From Amyelois transitella (lineage: Eukaryota > Arthropoda > Insecta > Lepidoptera > Pyralidae): a DNA stretch of 64,000 nucleotides. Both the position numbers and the translations under genes were made by a program. This document shows, one piece after another, positions 58,876-64,000 of this stretch. The DNA is taken from positions 439,001 to 503,000 of the forward strand of contig NC_083533.1 in NCBI RefSeq assembly GCF_032362555.1, written 5' to 3'. The notes beneath the pieces are model-generated. The model had not been told where the DNA came from and did not search any database. It was given only the letters and a program-made list of their open reading frames with translations. How positions within the stretch are numbered: position 1 is the stretch's first letter; each line of letters starts with the position of its first letter.

Positions 58876-59223
58876 CAGGGTGAATTTTTATTCACGAACT
58901 TCATTACTCTCCGTACCAGTTGGTTTATCTGTCTTAGGTCATATGAAGTAAGAAAGCTGGCAGTCTACCAGTGCTTATAAACGTAGACATTTATATAAGA
59001 ACAAGCACCGAACAAGTGCCGTACGTCGCTGATATGTTGCGAAAATCTTTGGTTCAAAAATAAATGTTTGCGTGAGTTGCCTAAGTAGCACAGGTGCTAG
59101 CTTTCTTTCTGATATACAGCCTTAAAATAATTTACTTTTGCTATATATGTTTATGAAAACTTACTTAGTTTTATTGTCCAAATATGCTGTGTAAATTTCC
59201 ATTGTGAATAAAAATTGACCCTG
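58876..59223. mobile_element. MITE with CAGGGTGAATTTTTATTCAC ends
   Basis: 348 bp, flanked by TA. The ends CAGGGTGAATTTTTATTCAC and GTGAATAAAAATTGACCCTG are inverted repeats of about 20 bp. It shares the CAGGGTSA tip with the other MITE family but not the interior. It starts 20 nt after the HINT stop codon. Confidence 0.88.
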
Positions 59224-59855
59224 TACGTAAAGAGGTAGTTGTTATTTAGGTAATTGCTGCTGAACTGAGACATCAACTGGAAACATTTAAAATGTAATCA
59301 CGGTTAAAATGTTATTTTGATATCCCAACTCTGATACTGTAGTGGATCTGTTTTGTTTTAATTATTCTGTATTCTGTCTGATCCCCTGTTCATGGGGGAA
59401 AAGAACAGAACGGGAACAATATTCCGAGTCGTTCAGAACGGACGAAACAAATAATAATAATGAAGAGTGGATCCCTTTTGAAGTGAAAATAAATATTTAT
59501 CTGAATTTAATAAAATAGTACACTGACAAGAAATGTTGTCAAATATGTTAAGTCAGGTTCCAAAAAAGGCTACGAATGTTGGCTCTTGGACATTGTCTTT
59601 TCCCCAAACTGTTGTAACAGGAGCAACAAACTCTTAACAAATCCCATTTGTTGGCCTAGTGTGTACACAGCTTTATAGTATTTTTTTTTTCATTTATGTT
59701 CTTGTCAGCCTGCTATATTATTATGCTTTTAAACGTGTTGCTCAATTGTCCAAAATTGTAAGGTAAAAGGGAGATTTTTGTATTCATATGAAAAAAACAT
59801 TCCTTAAAATGTGGTGATAATTTTTTTTTGTTGCCAAAAATTGTTTTAATTATTT

Positions 59856-59921
59856 GTGCTATGTAGAAAAATAAAGTCACAAAAAGTTTACTTTTGTGAC
59901 TTTATTTGTCTACATAGCCAC
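59856..59921. repeat. Perfect-looking 31-bp-arm hairpin
   Basis: 'atgtagaaaaataaagtcac' pairs with 'gtgactttatttgtctacat' with one mismatch and a loop of about 4 nt. Function unknown. Confidence 0.85.
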
Positions 59922-62538
59922 ATTTAAGAATTTTATAAGCACAAATTAAATTTTGTGTCATAAAGAATTTAAATGTAAGAGATTTTTCCTGCAGGACATG
60001 TTTTTATTTTGTAAAACTGTATATTTTCTTTGAAAATAAGTAAATGCACAATTATTTAAAAAAAAAAAATTACAAAATCTCCCAATAATTTCGTTGAATA
60101 TTTAAAAATAATTTTAATGGTAAGTAGTTTTTGTTTTGCCAAAAATATATTATACCAAATAATATGTGCCATTGTGATTTTCATAAAAATATTTGAAGAT
60201 AATGTAAATAACCTTACTTGACTATAATTATATTAATAGTCATGCTTAAGGTAAATTTTTATGACCAAATTAATATTAATTGTGAAAATAATGTATTAAT
60301 TTATACAATTCTATTTAAAAATGATATATTATTATGAGTTTATTGAGGACAAAAATACACAAATATATAAAAATTGGATCTAATAAATAAATTATTTGTA
60401 ACTATATAAAGTATCTTTGACTGTAGTAAGTTGAAAGCTGCTTAGTAAGTTTTCCTATAAAAAAATATACCAAAATTAATTGTTATTAAACTTTCCATAT
60501 AAATTGTTACTGTCATACGATCTAATTATTTTGGATTATGAAAAATAATTAAATATCTACAAAAAAATAACTAATTTTAAATATTTGTGCCCAATTGTAT
60601 TTCATTTATTTTTTGTTATATTTCTTATAAAAAAATTGTAGTATTTCGTAAGTGCCTTATAGGTGTATTTGGCGTCATAATAATTGCCATTGGTAAGTAA
60701 TAAGTAATAGTTTTAGTGCAATAATACAGCCAAAATAATTTTAAGTTACAAAATAAGGAGTGAACACGCTTATTGGTATTAAATTATTAGTTTTTTTTTT
60801 TTATAAAATGTGGTTCTTTATTGTACATTGAATGCGTTATAAATAAAAATTACTATATTCATTTAAATGTATGAAAAAAAAATTAAAACAGCAGCTTTAT
60901 TTTAAAGAAATATATGTATTTGAATACTATTAAGCGTGTTTTATGGAGGTCGTAAAAAGAAAATTGCCACAGTTTGAAGGTGTTAAAAAGAACTGACCGA
61001 CAGTTTGGCATATTTTCAATCAAAAAAAAAATCTCATTGTCTATTCACATAGAGTATTTATCTTATATAAAAAATATTAAAAACTCACTTGTCATAGAGT
61101 ATTTATTTCTCAAAATTTGATTGAATTTCAATATTAACAATTTTTTTTTCCTCATAATTTCTAAGTTAATATTTAACGTGGTCTCGTGTTTAATACAACT
61201 TGCGGTTTTGTCTACCCCGGTTGGAATAATGACGTACAATGATATATAAATACATTAAAAGGTAGATTTTAAACATAATTATTATGTTGTTGCAATCACT
61301 CTCCTTACAATCTAGAGATTTGTATACGTACCTTTAATTAAAGACATATTTTAATTTTTAAAAGTTATAATTAAAGCTATTCAGTTCTATATACTTGCTT
61401 TTCAGTTTGAGCTTAGAATGAGCAATTTTTTTTAAAATTTACAATTTTTTATTACTCTGGACAACATTCAAGATGTTTTTCCATTGCGTCGTGGGTGCTT
61501 GTTTAACTATATTTCTAGCTTTATATACTATACTTTCTACAATACGTTGGGTGCATGTAATAAAACAATGTCTCTAGTTTGTAAGACGTATCCGCCTAGA
61601 ATCTCAGAATTTAGTCAGAACTTTAGTAGTATAAAATATATAAAGAAATCCAAATGATAGTAGTATAAATATATATATATAAATATGATCTAGTCAAACT
61701 TGTTCGCGTCGGTTTTACGGCGACAAACTGTGGTAATGGACCAGCCGTGAAAGATTGCATAAAGATTTTTAGGAAAGGTCATAATTGCTTGCAGAAGGGG
61801 CGAAGTTTGGAGTACGACTTCAGGTTCAAATTAAGAAATACTTATATTATTTTAAAAGGATAGCGTTCTTCCGTTTTTTTTTTTTGATAGAAGAAAAGGA
61901 GAAAGTGAAAATTTGTCGGAAATTCCCTAAAATTTCCTGAGATTTTTATCCAAAATGAATACAGTTCTGCAATGATGGATTTAACCCTTAACTAAAAGTC
62001 GATGTAATTTTGATCGGTTTGGGTATTATGTATAAGGCCTCAGAATGTGTTTTTTTTTTCATTTATCAGTAGAATTAGTGTTGTTTTTTTTATTATTATT
62101 ATTTTAATGTTACTCATAGGTACTCCCAAATTACTTGATCATATTCAAAATTAATTTTCCTAATAAAATCTTATTTGAAAATAACGGCTGCAATTTCGCC
62201 GTTTTAAAAATATATAAATAAAAATTACAAATTGTGTTCAACTTGTGATTACAAAAAAATTTTTTTTTTTGGTTTTTTTTTTCGGAGTACTTGTAACATG
62301 TTAATTTAGATTAAGGGTTGTGGGCGCGTCGTTTATGTTAGTTTGTTTAAATTTAACGTTTAAACTTACGTAACTTATAACGTCGTTAAATGCTGTTTAG
62401 AATTTAGCCCATGTTTAAATTCTGTAACCAAAGGTTTGAATAAATGGTTTTATTATTAATTTTTTCTGGTTTATTTTTTATTTAAAAGTTCAGTTAAAGA
62501 AAGGAAACCATTAAGTTAGCATGAAAATATTGATGAAC

Positions 62539-62742
62539 TAGAGGCCACCCGCGACTTCGTCCGCGTGGAATCAATCCCGCGGGAGCTCAGGGATAAATAG
62601 CCTTTATGTTATTCTGGGTCTTCAGCCACCTACATACCAAATTTCATCGTAATCTGTTTAGTAGTTTTTGCGTGAAAGAGTAACTAACATCCATACTGAC
62701 ATCCTGACGTACAAACTTTCGCATTTATAATATTAGTAGGAA
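62539..62742 (-). mobile_element. Helitron-like repeat, type B
   Basis: CTAGAGGCCACCCGCGACTTC terminus to 'cgcatttataatattagtag'. Confidence 0.78.
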
Positions 62743-62754
62743 GTAGGATGTGAA

Positions 62755-62945
62755 CGAATCCCGGCCAGGGCATGATAAGGTAAGAATTTTTTTGATTGGC
62801 CTGGGTCTTGGATGTTTATCTATATAAGCGTTTATTATAAAATACAGTATCGTTGAGTTAGTATCTCGTGACACAAGTCTCAAACTTACGAGGCTAACTC
62901 AGTCTGTCTAATTTGTCCCGTATATATTTATTTATTATTATTTAT
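62755..62945 (+). repeat. tRNA-derived SINE, 5' truncated
   Basis: Begins inside the tRNA-like head at 'gaatcccggccagggcatga' and continues to 'gaggctaactcagtctgtct'. Confidence 0.78.
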
Positions 62946-63239
62946 ATTAGGTAGGACTATGTTCATTTTCTAAAGAAAACAAAATTGGTATGTAACAAGA
63001 TTTTAAAAAAGAAACCAAAGCTTTATATAAAATCAATATATTAAATATATTTTTTATACATTTTGTAAAACAAATTCAAATAAATAGGTAGGTATATTAA
63101 TAATACTTTTTGCTTAAAAATTATTCCACTTCATATACAATACACTCCACTTAAAGTAGATTTTATTACATATTTCATAATTTAAAAAAAATATAATTGT
63201 TCATGAAACTATAATATAAATTAAATTATCTTTATCATT

Positions 63240-63510
63240 GCCACGGTAAGATGGTCACGTTCAGCTGTTTGGCTTTATGATAAAATTGAGATTGAGATTC
63301 AAATAGTGACAGGTTGCTTGCTCATCGTCTACAAGAGGAATCCCAAGTTGATGAGCCTATCACTTAGTCGCCTTTTATGACATCCATGGGAAAGCTGTCA
63401 CTAAGCCAAACAGCTGATCATGGCCTATCAGTCTTTTCAAGACTGTTGGCTCTGTCTACCCCGCTAGGGATATAGACGTGATCATATGTATGTATGTGTA
63501 TTATTGGTGC
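63240..63510. repeat. Inverted pair of SINE pieces
   Basis: 63240-63390 is minus strand and 63395-63510 is plus strand ending in (ATGT)n. They lie just downstream of the zinc-finger gene. Confidence 0.78.
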
Positions 63511-63582
63511 CGGGTACCACACGATAAAAACGTGATTAGGTATATGTATTCAAATTCGTGAAATCGGGACTTAAATTAACCA

Positions 63583-64000
63583 TTAATTTTTCTCATGCGT
63601 ACATCTATGCCTCTTCAAACCACTGCTCTGAGTGAATTGGCTGTGGCAAATGTCACAGGTAAACGGTTTCTCACCCGTGTGTATTCTCATGTGCAGTTTC
63701 AAATTACCGTTGACAGAGAACTGTTTCTCACATACGTCACAACTGTACGGCCTTTCGTCCGAATGCACTTTCATATGCTTAGACAAATTGCCGATTTGTT
63801 TATTGCATACTTTACACGTATAAGGTTTTATGCCGCTGTGCACTCTCATATGCCGCTTTAACTGTCCAGTTTCGCGAAAACGCCTTTTGCAAACTTCGCA
63901 CGCGTAAGGTTTCTCGCCTGTGTGCACGCGCATATGAATTTTCAAATAACCGTTATCGGAGAACGGTTTTTTGCACACTTTGCAAGCGAACGGTTTCTCA
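63583..64000 (-). CDS. C2H2 zinc-finger protein, 3' end only
   Basis: 139 codons to a TAA stop at 63583, open to the window edge. Five fingers are visible with TGEKPY/F-type linkers: CKVCKKPF, CEVCKRRF, CKVCNKQI, CDVCEKQF and CDICHSQF, each followed by the paired histidines. The third finger has only 9 residues between the second Cys and first His (CNKQIGNLSKH) in place of the usual 12, so it is probably unable to fold normally. The protein is likely a nuclear DNA-binding regulator; the target and orthologue cannot be told from this part. The last finger ends four residues before the stop. Confidence 0.88.
   Translation of the reverse strand, partial: EKPFACKVCKKPFSDNGYLKIHMRVHTGEKPYACEVCKRRFRETGQLKRHMRVHSGIKPYTCKVCNKQIGNLSKHMKVHSDERPYSCDVCEKQFSVNGNLKLHMRIHTGEKPFTCDICHSQFTQSSGLKRHRCTHEKN

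Larger units (their letters stand above)
58856..63239. other. AT-rich gene-free region
   Basis: Holds the HINT 3' flank, a MITE at 58876-59223, a perfect-looking hairpin at 59856-59921, a type B Helitron at 62539-62742 and a truncated tRNA-SINE at 62755-62945. Many homopolymer runs. 59400-59850 and 59930-62500 show no gene, RNA or repeat that I recognise. Confidence 0.6.

Overview
This window is nuclear DNA from a lepidopteran, most likely a moth. The genes are insect orthologues with many short exons. The introns and spacers are packed with repeats typical of moths and butterflies: a (TATG)n-tailed SINE, Lep1-like Helitron relatives ending in CTAGT, a tRNA-derived SINE, a mariner element, an RTE-like LINE with its 3' tails, and several inverted-repeat MITEs. 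Nothing points to a bacterial or viral replicon.

Six gene models can be read through their splice sites with consistent codon phase. (1) WASHC2/FAM21, the retromer-binding subunit of the WASH complex, plus strand, 404-10094, 5' end outside the window. (2) A secreted protein with two Kunitz domains, plus strand, five exons, 14202-17045, 176 codons. (3) A fatty acyl-CoA reductase (FAR), minus strand, 13 coding exons, 41331 down to 17948, 543 codons in 23.4 kb. (4) RRP1/NOP52, a ribosome-biogenesis factor, minus strand, 12 exons, 56049 down to 45444, 733 codons. (5) A HINT-type histidine-triad hydrolase, plus strand, two exons, 57679-58855, divergent from RRP1. (6) The 3' end of a C2H2 zinc-finger gene, minus strand, 63583-64000.

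Layout: 1-10.1 kb is WASHC2, with one 3.5-kb exon carrying most of its LFa-type acidic repeats. 10.1-14.2 kb is intergenic and holds a mariner with one frameshift. 14.2-17.0 kb is the Kunitz gene. 17.9-41.3 kb is FAR, whose introns hold an RTE-like LINE, other LINE fragments, a triple-nested transposon stack, a foldback repeat and long microsatellites. 41.4-45.4 kb is intergenic, with SINE copies and decayed copies of the RRP1 last exon. 45.4-56.0 kb is RRP1, with a 20-bp minisatellite and a 571-bp tandem duplication in its introns. 56.1-57.2 kb is a hAT-like MITE, itself hit by another MITE, sitting in the RRP1-HINT promoter spacer. 58.9-63.5 kb is AT-rich and gene-free.

The genes do not form a pathway; they are independent housekeeping (WASHC2, RRP1, HINT), lipid-metabolism (FAR), secreted-inhibitor and probable transcription-factor loci. 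The most interesting material is in the mobile elements: a SINE whose 3' end resembles the tail of the resident LINE, an ISL2EU-like element inside a MITE inside a SINE, and repeats that stop within about 10 nt of splice donors.
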